DNA of 64,000 nucleotides from Adiantum capillus-veneris (Eukaryota > Streptophyta > Polypodiopsida > Polypodiales > Pteridaceae). The DNA lies in assembly GCA_014529385.2 (NCBI GenBank), contig CM043944.1:92911476-92975475 (forward strand). Reading direction: 5' to 3'. The translations under genes were made by a program, and so were the position numbers. Position 1 is the first letter of the stretch, and every line of letters starts with the position of its first letter. The notes under the pieces were generated by a model. The model worked only from the letters and a program-made list of their open reading frames with translations, searched no databases and had not been told where the DNA came from. Positions 35,720 through 47,780 of this stretch are shown here, piece by piece.

Positions 35720-36404
35720 TGTAACATTTAATGGCCTAATAACTTATGTGTAGCGGAAATTAGCATGAACATGGTGGGCATTTCATTAGAATAGATTCCT
35801 AATGAGAATTACAAGAGTGCTTGGGTGGAGAGAGCAACAAAAAGCATAACACCTTGTTAGATAGCATCAACAATACTTTCAAAAGAGAGAGAAATTAAGC
35901 TATTGACAACAGTTGAGGACCGGATTTGCATGGAGCCGGTCCCCCCTCCAAAAGGCTTTGTATTATGGTTTCTCCCATCAAGAGAGACATTGTACAATAC
36001 AATTCTTTGTATTCCTTCAAGACTAGCTAGTGCAATGAAGATGGAAGCTTCATGCACTAAGCAAAACACTTAATCAAACACAACTTGAATTATCCCCGTT
36101 CTCAGACCCAAGACCTCACACACCTTCGAAGATGGTGAGAGCTAACAGGGTATGAGAGTAGATTGAGAGGAAGAAGGAGTATCTTACGAGAAAGATGTAC
36201 ATCTCCTCACATAATCACTCATATTAGCATAGCTTAGCTTAGTAGAGAAGATGAGCATGCATTGTAGCTTGGCTCTTGGTTGGATTTGCATCCACATGCC
36301 AAGAGAGTGTTGATGTAGGCTTCTATCTCACAAGCTTGGAGTAGGTGATGAGCTCTCCATTAAAGCTTGGGAGGAGATAGAGTATTCTTTCTTCACACAT
36401 GAGC

Positions 36405-36436
<32 letters not shown>

Positions 36437-37300
36437 ATGCCTTGCAAAAATCAGGCCCCCCTCTCTCTCTTGGGTGAGCCCTCTTGCTAATTGCTCTTGC
36501 TGAAGCCTCATTGGCCCTCCCCAAGTCAAGCCAATTACAATTAAACAGCATAAGTGATAGCCTTCTGACATGTGTCCCCCTTTCCCCTTTTGTGAGAGCT
36601 TTAGGTAATTAAATAATTAAACTAAACTCTCATTGGACCCCTTTGCCTCCTGGCCAATAGGAATCAGGCAAGCCATGGGGCTCCGGAATGCTCATTGGAC
36701 CCCTTGGGAGACTGCCCAATAGTCTTCTAGGAGACTTAATTCTCATTGGTTTCTTTTATTAAATGTTTTTAAATTAATTAAACTAGATTTACTCTAGCTT
36801 AATTCTCATTGGTCCACTTCAAGGGTCATCCAATAGAAATTGGGCACACCTTGTGGGCATCTGGCTTAGGGAGCTGACATGTGTCCCTCATTCCCTTTGT
36901 GTAAAGGGAGCCTGTGTGTGTGTGTGTGTGTGTGTGTGGCTTTCTCTCTCATCCCCTACCTTTAGGGCTCGCCCCCTCCCATGTAGGGATGTGCAAAGAC
37001 TTTTTGGGCACACACAAAGCATCCAATTTTCCCTAGGGTTGACCTTTGGACATAACCTTTGAATTTTGGAAGTTTTAATGGGCTGAACCTTAGGGTCTTT
37101 TTAGCCCATTGTTGCACATGGCTCTTTTGCAGATGACCCCCCCTTTGGATCCCTATTTTCCCTCCTTTGGATCCCTACTGTGGCCGGTCTGCTAGCTTAA
37201 CCAATATTCTAGCTTTTTCTCCCCTGGCCTTCCCCACATTAAATGATCAGTTTAATATGAGAAAATCATTTAGGAGAATTAGATATTGATTATTATGACA
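35720..37300 (-). repeat. B 3' LTR (left copy, 1,581 bp)
   Basis: Begins TGTAACATTTAATGG and ends GATTATTATGACA. Two GT microsatellites (36406-36434 and 36913-36938) and four ATTGG...CCAAT modules (36630-36845) are inside. It shares its inner end and the GACCGG...CCGGTCCCCCCTCC box with the A LTR. Confidence 0.94.
36630..36845. repeat. ATTGG/CCAAT modules in the B LTR
   Basis: Consecutive units open with CTCATTGGACCCCTT or CTCATTGGT and close with CCAATAG. The two ends of each unit are inverted (ATTGG against CCAAT), so every unit can form a hairpin. CCAAT is also a common promoter element. Similar units occur twice in the A LTR (near 30080 and 30230). Confidence 0.7.
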
Positions 37301-37656
37301 TTACCTCTCTCTTGAAATCATAGTCGTCCTCGACTATGGTGTAGAGAAGATAAAGCATGTTCATGAGTCCTTTTCTTAGCGGGTAGAGGATCCCTATGTT
37401 ACCCTACGACATCATTCCACAATGGATGACTAGTCCATTTGGCGCTTGAGAGCCTGAGGCTGCCGCAAGCATGTCTGCACATCAGTCCTATCAGTCTTCC
37501 ATAGTAGAGTGACAAGCTCTACTTGGTGTTTGGGAGACGTCGTCTCCGCAAACTTGATCTAAGCATGCATACTACTTCATTTTTGTGCACAAATAAAAAA
37601 AGAGAGAGTCTTATAAGACAAAAATTTTGTTCATTTTTAACATTTTTTACATTCGC

Positions 37657-40600
37657 TTACTCTTGGGAAGCATTGTAAGCATTGACAAGGTTTAGGTTAT
37701 CCTTTAATTGTATGCCTTGCATCCATCTAGCATCTTCAAAAGGATAATTCTTAAACTTAATAAGATATTGTCGGATAGTTTTACCGCCTCTTAATACCTT
37801 GTCTTCATGTCGGAGAATGGACTCGGGCTGCAGTACCTCCTCTTGGTCCTCGATCTCCGGTGGGTCTTCAATAGTTGGTTCTTGAGGTGGCTCTCCTTTG
37901 TAAGGCTTTAATAGGCTCACATGAAAAGCACTGTGTATGAGCCAATGATTGGGCAACTTAAGTTGATAGGCCATGTCATTGATTGGCCTAAGAATCTGGA
38001 AGGGACCATAGTACCTTTTTGCTAGTTTAGCATAGTACTTTTGGTGGCCCGTAGGATTCTTGCCCGTCGTGTGCCTTAATCGAGCCTTGGGAAACTTTAA
38101 CAAGACCCAATCATTTTCTTTAAAGGCTTGGGCTCTTCTGTGCTTGTCAGCAGCAGCCTTTTGCCTTTGCTGTGAGATAGAGATAGCATCCTTAATCTTT
38201 TGGAAAGATTCTTGTAGGTCTCGGCTATACTCATCTGTAGCGAAGATCTTCCCATGTACCTTAAGTAGCAAGGGACTTTTTGATCTTCCCTCAATTACCT
38301 CGAAAGGTGCTTTTCCCGTGGAAGTATGTACAGTGTTATTGTAAGCATACTCCACTAAGGGTAAGTACTTCTCCCATTGGGATCTTTGATCTACTTCCGT
38401 TACATAGGCTTTTGGTAGATCGAGAATGGTTAGGTTAGCTATTTCACTTTGGCCATCAGTTTGTGGATGATAGGCTGAAGAGAAGTTTAGCCTTGTTCCT
38501 AAATTCTCAAAGAGACCCTTCCAAAAATTACTGGTCATTCTAGGATCTCTATCCGACACTATGGACATTGGCAAGCCATGGTATTTGAAAATTTGTGAAA
38601 TGAAGAGGGTTGCCATTTGATGGGCTTTGATAGTCTTTTTGACAGGTATAAAATGAGCTTGTTTATTGAACCTGTCTACTATCGTCCATATTCCCGTATT
38701 CCCATGGATAGACTTAGGCAATCCAAAGATAAAATCCATGGATATGCTCTCCCATGGTGAATTAGGGATTGGCAAGGGTTGAAGCAATCCAGGTTGCTTC
38801 CCTCTATCAAATTTTGTCTTTTGGCATACCAGACATTTGGAAACATACTCGTGTATGCTCACTTTCATGGTAGGCCAATAGAAATATGTTTCAATTCCCT
38901 TTAAGGTAGACTGAATCCCTCTATGCCCCGCATAAGGTGGAGCATGAGATTCATACATTACTTTCTCACGTAGTGAGTTAGTAACGCATAGTCTATTTCC
39001 ATAGAGAAGATAACCATCTTGTAAAGTAAATGGTTCTTCTTTCTTCCCTAATGCAAGGGCTGAAATCACATCTCTAAAATCGGGATCAATAGCATACTCA
39101 TCTATCATTGAAGATAGATCATTGTGAGTTGCTATGGAAACCGCATTCACTCTCGGCCGTCTTGAGAGTGCATCAGCTACTTGATTATGCTTGCCAGCAA
39201 TGTGAGCAATATGAAAATGAAATTGCGAAAGGAAATTTGCCCACCTCATTTGTTTGTCGGAGAGCTTGGTCTATGTCATGAAGTACTTAAGACTTTGGTG
39301 ATCCGTTCGCAGAATGAAAGGAGTCCCCAATAAATAGTGCTTCCATGAGTCTAAGGCATGTAGAACTGCAAGGAGTTCCTTTTCGTATATGCCTAGAGCT
39401 TGCTCAACAGGGTCGAGCCTTCGACTCTCATAGCCTATGGCGTGCCCTTCTTGGAGCAAAACAACTCCAAGGCAATCACCACAAGCATCGCATTGGACCT
39501 CAAATGGTTTTGAGAGATCCGGTAGTGTAAGCACAGGTTGAGAGATAAGCTGTTCTTTAAGCTTTTCGAAAGCATTGTTCTCCTTAGCAGACCATGTATA
39601 CTTAACGCTTTTTTTTGTTAGGTCATGTAATGGTTCCGCAATTTGTGAGAACTTTTCTATGAAGCGTCTATAGTATGCACACATACCTATGAAGCTTCTT
39701 AGTTCATGAAGATTCCTTGGTTTAGGCCATCCTTTTATTACCTCTAACTTGGATGGATCCATTTGGATGCCATCTTGAGAGATAATGTGACCTAAATACT
39801 GAATCTCTTGCAAGAAAAATTCACTTTTCTTTCGATTAACATAAAGTTTATTCTCTCTTAAAACATGAAATATTACCTGGAGGTGTTGCTTGTGTTCCTC
39901 CAATGAATTAGAGTAGATGATAATATCATCAAAGAACACTCCAGTGAAGGTTCAATGAGGCCTGAACAGCTTCTCCATCAAGCGGTTGAATGTGGCTGGT
40001 GCATTGGTCAAGACAAAAGGCATGACAATGTATTCGTAAAGACCAAATGTAGTACGAAATGCGGTCTTTACAATGTCTTGATCAACTATCCTTATTTGAT
40101 GATAACCACTTTTTAGGTCAACCCTACTGAAGTAGGTCGATCCTTGTAGCTTATCAAATAGGTCTTCTACCCGTGGAACGGGAAACCTATTCTTGATAGT
40201 GATCCTATTTAGTGCTCTATAGTCGACACACATACGATATGTGCCGTCTTTCTTTTGCACTTATAGCACAGGTGAGAAAAATGGAGATGAGCTTGGCCTA
40301 ACCATACCCTTCTCAACTAACTCATGCACTTGCCGCATAATCTCCTCTTGTTGAGCTTGAGAAACTCTATAAGGAGGTTTATTGGGCGGTGAACTTCCTG
40401 GAAGAAGTTCAATTGCATGGTCATCATTACCTCGTTTAGGAGGTAGCTCACAAGGGATGTCGTCAATAAAAACATCTTGAAACCCCTTGAGAAAATTGGA
40501 TAACTCAGATTCCTTTTGGTTGCTTTTATTTTCTTTTGCTAAAGCATTAGGTTCATTTTGAGAGTCTTTAACAAAAATCATGTACACGGAAATAGAGCTC

Positions 40601-42606
40601 TTTATTGACTTGTTGAAAGCTGGTGTATGTACAATGGGGATGGTGTTACCCATTTCCTTAGCATCTATATACATGTCTTTTTCCTTGAACTTAAAGGAGA
40701 TTCTCCTTTCAGGAAATTTAACATCGGCAGCTAGGCGGTCAAACCATGGTGCCCCTAGGATTACATCCTCATGCTTGAGAGGAGAGATAAAGAAGTCCTC
40801 TTTGTCCACATAGCCTTGGACATGAAGCCTCAATTTACCGATTAAGGGAGTGACTGAAGCTTCTTGCCCCTTGAAGGCACTATCTGTGGGTAGGACATCT
40901 CCCATCTCGTAGGATTGTATGCCTAGCTTGGTGGCTAACTCCATAGATAGAAAATTGTGAGTAGAACCAGGGTCAAAGAGAATAAAAGCATCATGTTCTC
41001 TTACCTTTCCCCAAGCATGGCATAGAGGAGATCCTTTGTGGCGAGTTTGGTGAGTCTCCTCCTCTTGGATTTCAACCAAGGAAGCTCTAGGAGGATCTTG
41101 GCGGTTGTTCTTTTGGGGACAAGCGTGGTACGCATGCCCTTGTTCGCCGCACTTGAAACACCGGTTATCCTTACGATAACACTCAAGCTCTTCAGGAGAG
41201 AGTTTATTCTTACCTTTGTAAACTTCCTTCTCTTTAGCTTTGTTGGAGTTGCCCTTAGGAGACTTTTGGACATTGTCCTTCCCCTTAGGCTCATTGGAAC
41301 CCTTGTTTTCCGGGGGCTTATTATTTCTTTTTGCCCCCGTTTGGAAATTGATTCGAGAGCCGACCATAGTGTGGTGTATTACCGCCGATATGGTACGTGG
41401 TCTTTGGGAGTTGACATACTCCGCCATTTCTTTGGTTAAGCCCGCACAAAATTGTTGCTTTTGCTCTCCAAAATCCAACCTTTTGAAGACAGTGGCTTTG
41501 AGTTGTAGGTCCCAAAACTTGTCTACATATTTGTGGATGGATTCATTGGGAGAGAGCTTTAAGCTTCGCCATTCGGTGAGTACTTTGTCTTTGGCATCGG
41601 TGGCCAAAAACTGCTTCATAATGGAAGCTCTTAAAACTTTCCATGTTCGTGGAGCTTCACCGTTGGCTCGTAGGCTAGACCACCATTGTCTGGCGGACTT
41701 TTGAAAGTGCATAGCTACATGGCGTAGCTTAGAGGACTCCGTGAAGCCCTCATCTCCAAACGCCGCATCGAATTGCTGGATAAAGGCCAAGACTTTGTCC
41801 GTAGCACCAAAGGTACCATCATAGGTAAGGAAAGAGATGCTCTTCCCTCCCTCTTTGAATTTCTTCAACTTAGACGACCTCTTCCATGCAGCATAGGATT
41901 TCCTATGGACTCTTCTTTTTGATGGTTCAAAGGTTGCACCATCACTTTCTTTAGAGGGTGAAGAATTTGAAGAAGGTGGAGAAGAGGGTGACCTCTTTCT
42001 TGCCTTTTTCTTGTCTTGATCTTTGTCATCTTCACCATAGTTTTCATAAGAGGAAGAGGATGAAGAAGATGGAGAAAAGGGTGTCCTCTTTCTCGCCTTT
42101 TTCTTCTCTTGCTTTTTATCACCCCTCTTTGAATTGTGGTGGGGAGAAGAATATGATGGTCTTCTCCACTTTGGTGGTGATGGAGAGCGTTTAGCCCGCC
42201 GTCTTCGTGGAGGCATCTCCGCCGAGGTGGCGGGAGACTCGCTTCTTTCTCGTTCCTTCGGTGGAGGCTCTTGAGTTCTCCTTTGGGAAGGAGATGCATC
42301 ATCAAGAAGTAAATTCTTGAGCCCTTCATATGGATTCTCTTCTTCTTCCCGAATCGGAGAGAGACCTCTTTTGGTAGTCTCACAAGGAGGCTTCCTAGGT
42401 GTTCTCTCGTCATGGTGATGAGCTTGGAGAATCCCATGATCACGAAGCTGCCGTTGCACTTCACTTTGGAGAGATGGATTGCCCATGGCTTGTTGAAGCC
42501 TAGAAACAAGATAGTTAACAAGCATTGAAGCATCATTAGTAGCTTGCTCATGAGCAAAATCAAAGTTATCAACATTAATTTCACTCTCTTTACTATTGTC
42601 AGCCAT
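37657..42606 (-). pseudogene. B Gag-Pol polyprotein with chromodomain, three nonsense codons
   Basis: A single frame of 1,650 codons from ATG 42606 to 37657, interrupted only by TAA at 40261-40263, TGA at 39952-39954 and TAG at 39271-39273. Element A has Leu, Arg and Gln codons at these places. The order is gag with a long Ser/Arg/Pro/Lys-rich N-terminal region, zinc knuckle CFKCGEQGHAYHAC (about residue 480), protease FDPGSTHNF (about 545) and VILGAPWFDRL. RT follows with FFDD (39925-39936, about residue 890), then RNase H with QCDACGDCLG and TDHQSLKYF. Integrase comes next with HAPPYAGHRG, CLVCQKTK, SMDFIFGLP, VSDRDPRMTS and HPQTDGQSE. A C-terminal chromodomain (last 50 residues) has RQYLIKFKNYPFEDARWM. 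The preserved frame makes B the best-conserved coding sequence in the window. Confidence 0.95.
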
Positions 42607-42995
42607 TCTAACAACTTTTAGGTGTACTTTGGCACTTCAAGCCCTAGTTGCTACTCCTCTTTACCCCTTTAGAAAAAGCACTCAAGCTATTGTACCCGCG
42701 GCTCGAATACCATTAATTGCAAGGAATAGAAGAGAGGGTCTTTCGACACCAAAACAGCACCGGCTCCTGTCAAGCTTCTAATAGCTCAATAGTGGTTAAG
42801 CCGTAGGCAAGCCCCGTAGGACTCCACTATTAAGACCATAGCTCTCGACGGTGATGCCCCGTTAACTGCACGAAGGCAGGCACACTGCAAGGCTGAAAAA
42901 TCCCTATTCTACTTACTCACAGGCAATTAATAATACCAACCATTTGTAGCTAGCTTGAGGACCTCCCTTCTTGAGCAAGAAAAGAGAAACCTTGA

Positions 42996-43007
42996 GCTCT
43001 GACACCA
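42996..43007 (-). other. B primer-binding site
   Basis: TGGTGTCAGAGC on the minus strand, one base from the LTR end. It matches the initiator tRNA-Met site TGGTATCAGAGC with one change. Confidence 0.85.
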
Positions 43008-43008
43008 A

Positions 43009-43693
43009 TGTAACATTTAATGGCCTAATAACTTATGTGTAGTGGAAATTAGCATGAACATAGTGGGCATTTCATTAGAATAGATTCCTAATGAGAATTA
43101 CAAGAGTGCTTGGGTGGAGAGAGCAACAAAAAGCATAACACCTTGTTAGATAGCATCAACAATACTTTCAAAAGAGAGAGAAATTAAGCTATTGACAACA
43201 GTTGAGGACCGGATTTTCATGGAGCCGGTCCCCCCTCCAAAAGGCTTTGTATTATGGTTTCTCCCATCAAGAGAGACATTGTACAATACAATTCTTTGTA
43301 TTCCTTCAAGACTAGCTAGTGCAATGAAGATGGAAGCTTCATGCACTAAGCAAAACACTTAATCAAAAACAACTTGAATTATCCCCGTTCTCAGACCCAA
43401 GACCTCACACACCTTCGAAGATGGTGAGAGCTAGCAGGGTATGAGAGTAGATTGAGAGGAAGAAGGAGTATCTTACGAGAAAGATGTACATCTCCTCACA
43501 TAATCACTCATATTAGCATAGCTTAGCTTAGTAGAGAAGATGAGCATGCATTGTAGCTTGGCTCTTGGTTGGATTTGCATCCACATGCCAAGAGAGTGTT
43601 GATGTAGGCTTCTATCTCACAAGCTTGGAGTAGGTGATGAGCTCTCCATTAAAGCTTGGGAGGAGATAGAGTATTCTTTCTTCACACATGAGC

Positions 43694-43725
<32 letters not shown>

Positions 43726-44199
43726 ATGCCTTGCAAAAATCAGGCCCCCCTCTCTCTCTTGGGCGAGCCCTCTTGCTAATTGCTCTTGCTGAAGCCTCAT
43801 TGGCCCTCCCCAAGTCAAGCCAATTACAATTAAACAGCATAAGTGATAGCCTTCTGACATGTGTCTCCCTTTCCCCTTTTGTGAGAGCTTTAGGTAATTA
43901 AATAATTAAACTAAACTCTCATTGGACCCCTTTGCCTCCTGGCCAATAGGAATCAGGCAAGCCATGGGGCTCCGGAATGCTCATTGGACCCCTTGGGAGA
44001 CTGCCCAATAGTCTTCTAGGAGACTTAATTCTCATTGGTTTCTTTTATTAAATGTTTTTAAATTAATTAAACTAGATTTACTCTAGCTTAATTCTCATTG
44101 GTCCACTTCAAGGGTCATCCAATAGAAATTGGGCACACCTTGTGGGCATCTGGCCTAGGGAGCTGACATGTGTCCCTCATTCCCTTTGTGTAAAGGGAG

Positions 44200-44242
<43 letters not shown>

Positions 44243-44619
44243 ATTTCTCTCTCATCCGCTACCTTTAGGGCTCGCCCCCTCCCATGTAGGGATGTGCAAA
44301 GACTTTTTGGGCACACACAAAGCATCCAATTTTCCCTAGGGTTGACCTTTGGACATAACCTTTGAATTTTGGAACCTTAGCATTTTGGAAGTCTTAATGG
44401 GCTGAACCTTAGGGTCTTTTTAGCCCATTGTTGCACATGGCTCTTTTGCAGATGACCCCCCCTTTGGATCCCTATTTTCCCTCCTTTGGATCCCTACTGT
44501 GGCCGGTCTGCTAGCTTAACCAATATTCTAGCTTTTTCTCCCCTGGCCTTCCCCACATTAAATGATCAGTTTAATATGAGAAAATCATTTAGGAGAATTA
44601 GATATTGATTATTATGACA
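43009..44619 (-). repeat. B 5' LTR (right copy, 1,611 bp)
   Basis: Partner of 35720-37300. It differs by a longer GT run (44202-44241, 40 nt against 26), another GT run at 43695-43723, and about 16 extra bases near 44380 (the TTTTGGAA word is duplicated there). Few substitutions are seen. Confidence 0.94.
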
Positions 44620-44987
44620 TATCTTTTCCTCTTGGGAGGAGTAGGCGATCGTCTAGACCGCCGTCTTCGTGGAGCCACATCTTCAGAAGAACTTAGAATG
44701 TCATTGCTTTCTTTCTCTTTGGATTCCTCCTCTCGAATGGGAGAGAGTCTTCTTTTGGGGGTCTCTTCAAGAGGCCTCCTAAGCTCTCTCTCCTCTGGGA
44801 GAGGAAGGGAAATTCCATAAGCACGAAGTTGTTGAGTAACTTCGGCTTGCAAAGCAGGGTTGCCCATAGCTTGCTGCAACCTAGCGACGAGATAATTCAC
44901 AAACATGGGAACATCATCATTAGCACCTTCATGTGCAAAATCAAAGCTATCAATGTTCATTCTACTCTCTTGATTATTGTCAGCCAT
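44620..44987 (-). pseudogene. A gag, N-terminal fragment
   Basis: From ATG 44987, MADNNQESRMN leads into FVNYLVARLQQAMGNP and an Arg/Pro/Ser-rich region ending PTPPKRKR, where B is inserted. The remainder continues at 35719. The B protein begins with a closely similar MADNSKESEIN, which confirms the start. Confidence 0.9.
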
Positions 44988-45388
44988 GTTAACAAAATTT
45001 ATGTTTATACTTAGTGTATGCTTTGGCAGTTCAAAACCTTAGTTGCCACTCCTCTTAGCCTTTGAAAATCGGCTCTTAAGTATCTACACCCACGGCTCAA
45101 AGTGGTTAATTATAGAGAGTAGAGGAGTAGGTCTAACATAGCAGAGTTGCCAAGGGCTAGCTCCTTTCAGACTTCTTATGGCTCAGTAATGGTAAAGCCG
45201 TAGGCAAGTCTAAAAAGATTCCATTATTAAGTCCAAAGCTCCCGAGGTGTGCACCATCCCCCACATAGAAGGCTTAACAAAACCGATATTAGATCCCAGT
45301 TCCACTTACTCTATTATAATTAACAACATCAACCATTTATAGGCTACTTAAGGACCTCTCTTCTTAAGCAAGAAAAGAGAAACCAAAT

Positions 45389-45400
45389 GCTCTGATACCA
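45389..45400 (-). other. A primer-binding site, initiator tRNA-Met
   Basis: TGGTATCAGAGC on the minus strand, one base after the LTR end. It is a perfect match to the usual plant site. Confidence 0.92.
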
Positions 45401-45401
45401 A

Positions 45402-47024
45402 TGTAATGGAATTTGCCTATTCAATTTGAGAGTAGCGGAATTTAATGAGAGTACTTTCAAGAAATGATTTTGTGAGCATAGCGGGTAGACATAATTGAAG
45501 ATAACAACATAATTATAGCAATTAGTTAACTTGGCATAGACAATACTTTTGCAAGAGAGAGAATTTAGAGAACATGACAATAGTTGAGGACCGGATTTAT
45601 GTGGAGCCGGTCCCCCCTCCAATAGGCATTTGTATTATGATTTCTCCCATAAAGAGAGACTTGTTACAATACATTCTTTGTGTTCCTTGTGACCTAGGTG
45701 AAGCAATGAAGATGGAAAGCTTCATGCATCACCATCATAGCATAACCTAAACTTGAAGAAAGCTTTAACTATACCAAGCCTCAGTCCCAAGACCTCAAAC
45801 ACCTTTGAAGGTGGAGAGAGCTAGCAGGGAATGAGGGTAGGGAAGAGGAAGAAGAAACATTTCATACGAGAAAGAGCTAGTTCCTCACTTATCATAACTC
45901 TTGTGCTAGCATACATAATAGCATAGTAATGAAGAAGAAATAGATGGCAAGCTCAAGCATTGAAGCATGGCTCTTGGATGTATTTGCACTCCATAGCCAA
46001 GAGTGTTGGTGTAGGCTCTCAACCTCTACTTGCTTGGAGAAGGAGAGGGAGCTCTTGCACTTTGCATAGTACACAATGAGAGTGTTTGTGAGCGTGTGTG
46101 GGTGAGTATACCCCCTAAGCACCCCCCTAGCTTGCTTGGGTCGACCCCCCCTTGTAGCTCATGCTTGAAGCTCATTGGACCCCTCCAGGCCTAGCCAATC
46201 ACAAGCAGGAGCCATTACAAGCAACATGGGTAGCCTTGGGACAAGTGTCCCCCTTTCCCCTTTGAGAGAGAGGACTTGATAAATGAAAAAACAATTAGAT
46301 AATTCAAGTAATTTATCATTGGACCCCTTTGAAGCCTAGCCAATAGGCTTCAAGCAACACATGAAGGTAACATGGGTAGGGACCTGACATGTGTCCTTGC
46401 TGCCTCTTCAAGCTGGGGCTTCCCTTGTGAGTGTGAGTGTGTGTTCTCTCTCTAATCCCTAGGAAAAGGGCTCGCCCCCCCTCTTGTATGGATGCTTTTG
46501 ACTTTAGGAGCTCAAGCACCTTAGTCATCAAGCATGACAAAGCACTTGGACTAGGGGGTATTCCCACAAGCATCTCAGGCAAGCATGTCAAGGCACCTCA
46601 AGCACCTTAATCAAGCGGCAAGTCAAGCACCTCAAGCATGGAGTAAGTCAAGCACCTCAAGCACCTTAATCAAGCACCTCAAACTGCAGGTCAAGCACCT
46701 CAAGCAGGTCAAGCACCTCGAGCTTGGGCCGGGTTCCCACCTCAAGCTCAGCCCTAGCTTACCTAAGGTTAAAGGACTTTTTAACACTAATCTTTGGAGG
46801 TCTTCAATAAAGCTAACCCTAAGGTCATTAAGCTCCATTGTTTATTCTTGCTCTTTGACATACCAGCTCTCATTTGGGCCCCTTTACCATTGGCACCATG
46901 TTGAGGTAGATCTATAAGCACATGTCTATATCCTAACCGTTGTTCCCGTTTATTCTCCCACATTAAATGATCAGTTTAATAGGAGAAAATCATTTGGGTT
47001 GGTTAGATATTAGATTTTATGACA
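45402..47024 (-). repeat. A 5' LTR (right copy, 1,623 bp)
   Basis: Partner of 29310-30932, same length, about 1% different. A cluster of changes near 45966-46000 is discussed as a possible conversion tract. Confidence 0.95.
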
Positions 47025-47029
47025 CCTAC

Positions 47030-47780
47030 GGTCTAATAACACTCTCCTATGGTCAAAACACAAAAAAATAGTGATTTAAGCACTCAAGTCTAAAGATTAG
47101 GCTCGTAGAGGCATAGTCACTTACCACAATGAAATATGCAATGCTTACACTTAATTGAAAGAGCATGGAAAATGGAACACATTGCAAGTTTGGAAATTAA
47201 TATGCTTACCCAATCACAAGATATGTTGATTAAAAATGTGAGTTGAGAAGCCACTAGTTGAGCGCACGTACACAAAGTTCTCTTTCTCTTCAAAAGATAA
47301 GACCCCTTTTCACATTAAGGTTATCGTTTTTTACATAGTGTTTTCTAAATGGGTAGTGGTTGGATCACATGGACCTTTACAAATATTATGACATGATTAT
47401 AAATCAGATAATCAACTTGCTACTTTGGGATCATATTTACACATAGTAGAGCTACACTAGCTCAAAAAATAATAGAGTACAAATACATTAAACATATGGT
47501 TTCCGGCTAAGTGTCCACGGCTAGGTGGATGCCCGTATATTGAATCTGCCAACCAGTTAGATCAACCCCGCCATTTTTGGTAAGACCAAAAAAGCTTGCA
47601 CTTGCTTTTGTGAAGTTAGGCAAGGTGATGTGTGTGTTAGTGCACCCTTACTAATCACAAGTCAAAAGAGAAAGGGGACAAGTCCTTTCAAGAAAGGAAA
47701 GTGGGCACAAGTGTTTGAATATGCAAAGTTGCATTTTTGAGTGTTCATTCCTCATTGGTACACTCATTGAGAATTACATT
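47030..47780. other. Right flank of A, unassigned
   Basis: No reading frame or repeat recognised. Part of it may be the upstream half of the C LTR, whose left edge I could not find. Confidence 0.4.

Larger units (their letters stand above)
35720..44619 (-). mobile_element. B: chromovirus nested in the gag gene of A
   Basis: LTRs at 35720-37300 (1,581 bp) and 43009-44619 (1,611 bp), a primer site and a polypurine tract frame one long minus-strand polyprotein frame. Flanking bases GCTCT and TATCT are an imperfect target duplication (three of five identical). A and B are sister elements with very similar pol but different LTR lengths and gag N-termini. The LTRs are about 1% apart plus microsatellite length changes. 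Confidence 0.93.
29310..47024 (-). mobile_element. A: chromovirus (Ty3/gypsy with chromodomain), interrupted by B
   Basis: LTRs of 1,623 bp at both ends, a perfect 5-bp target duplication, an initiator tRNA-Met primer site and a polypurine tract define the element. Without B it is about 8.8 kb. Minus-strand gag, protease, RT, RNase H, integrase and chromodomain are all present. They are broken by the B insertion in gag, two frameshifts and one nonsense codon. The LTRs differ by about 1% by eye, so this is one of the younger insertions here. Confidence 0.95.

Noticed and set aside
41958-42194. Plus-strand frame over B gag
   Set aside because: Antisense shadow of the Ser/Lys-rich gag N-terminal region.
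43698-44365. Cys/Val-rich frames in the B LTR
   Set aside because: They are translations of GT microsatellites.
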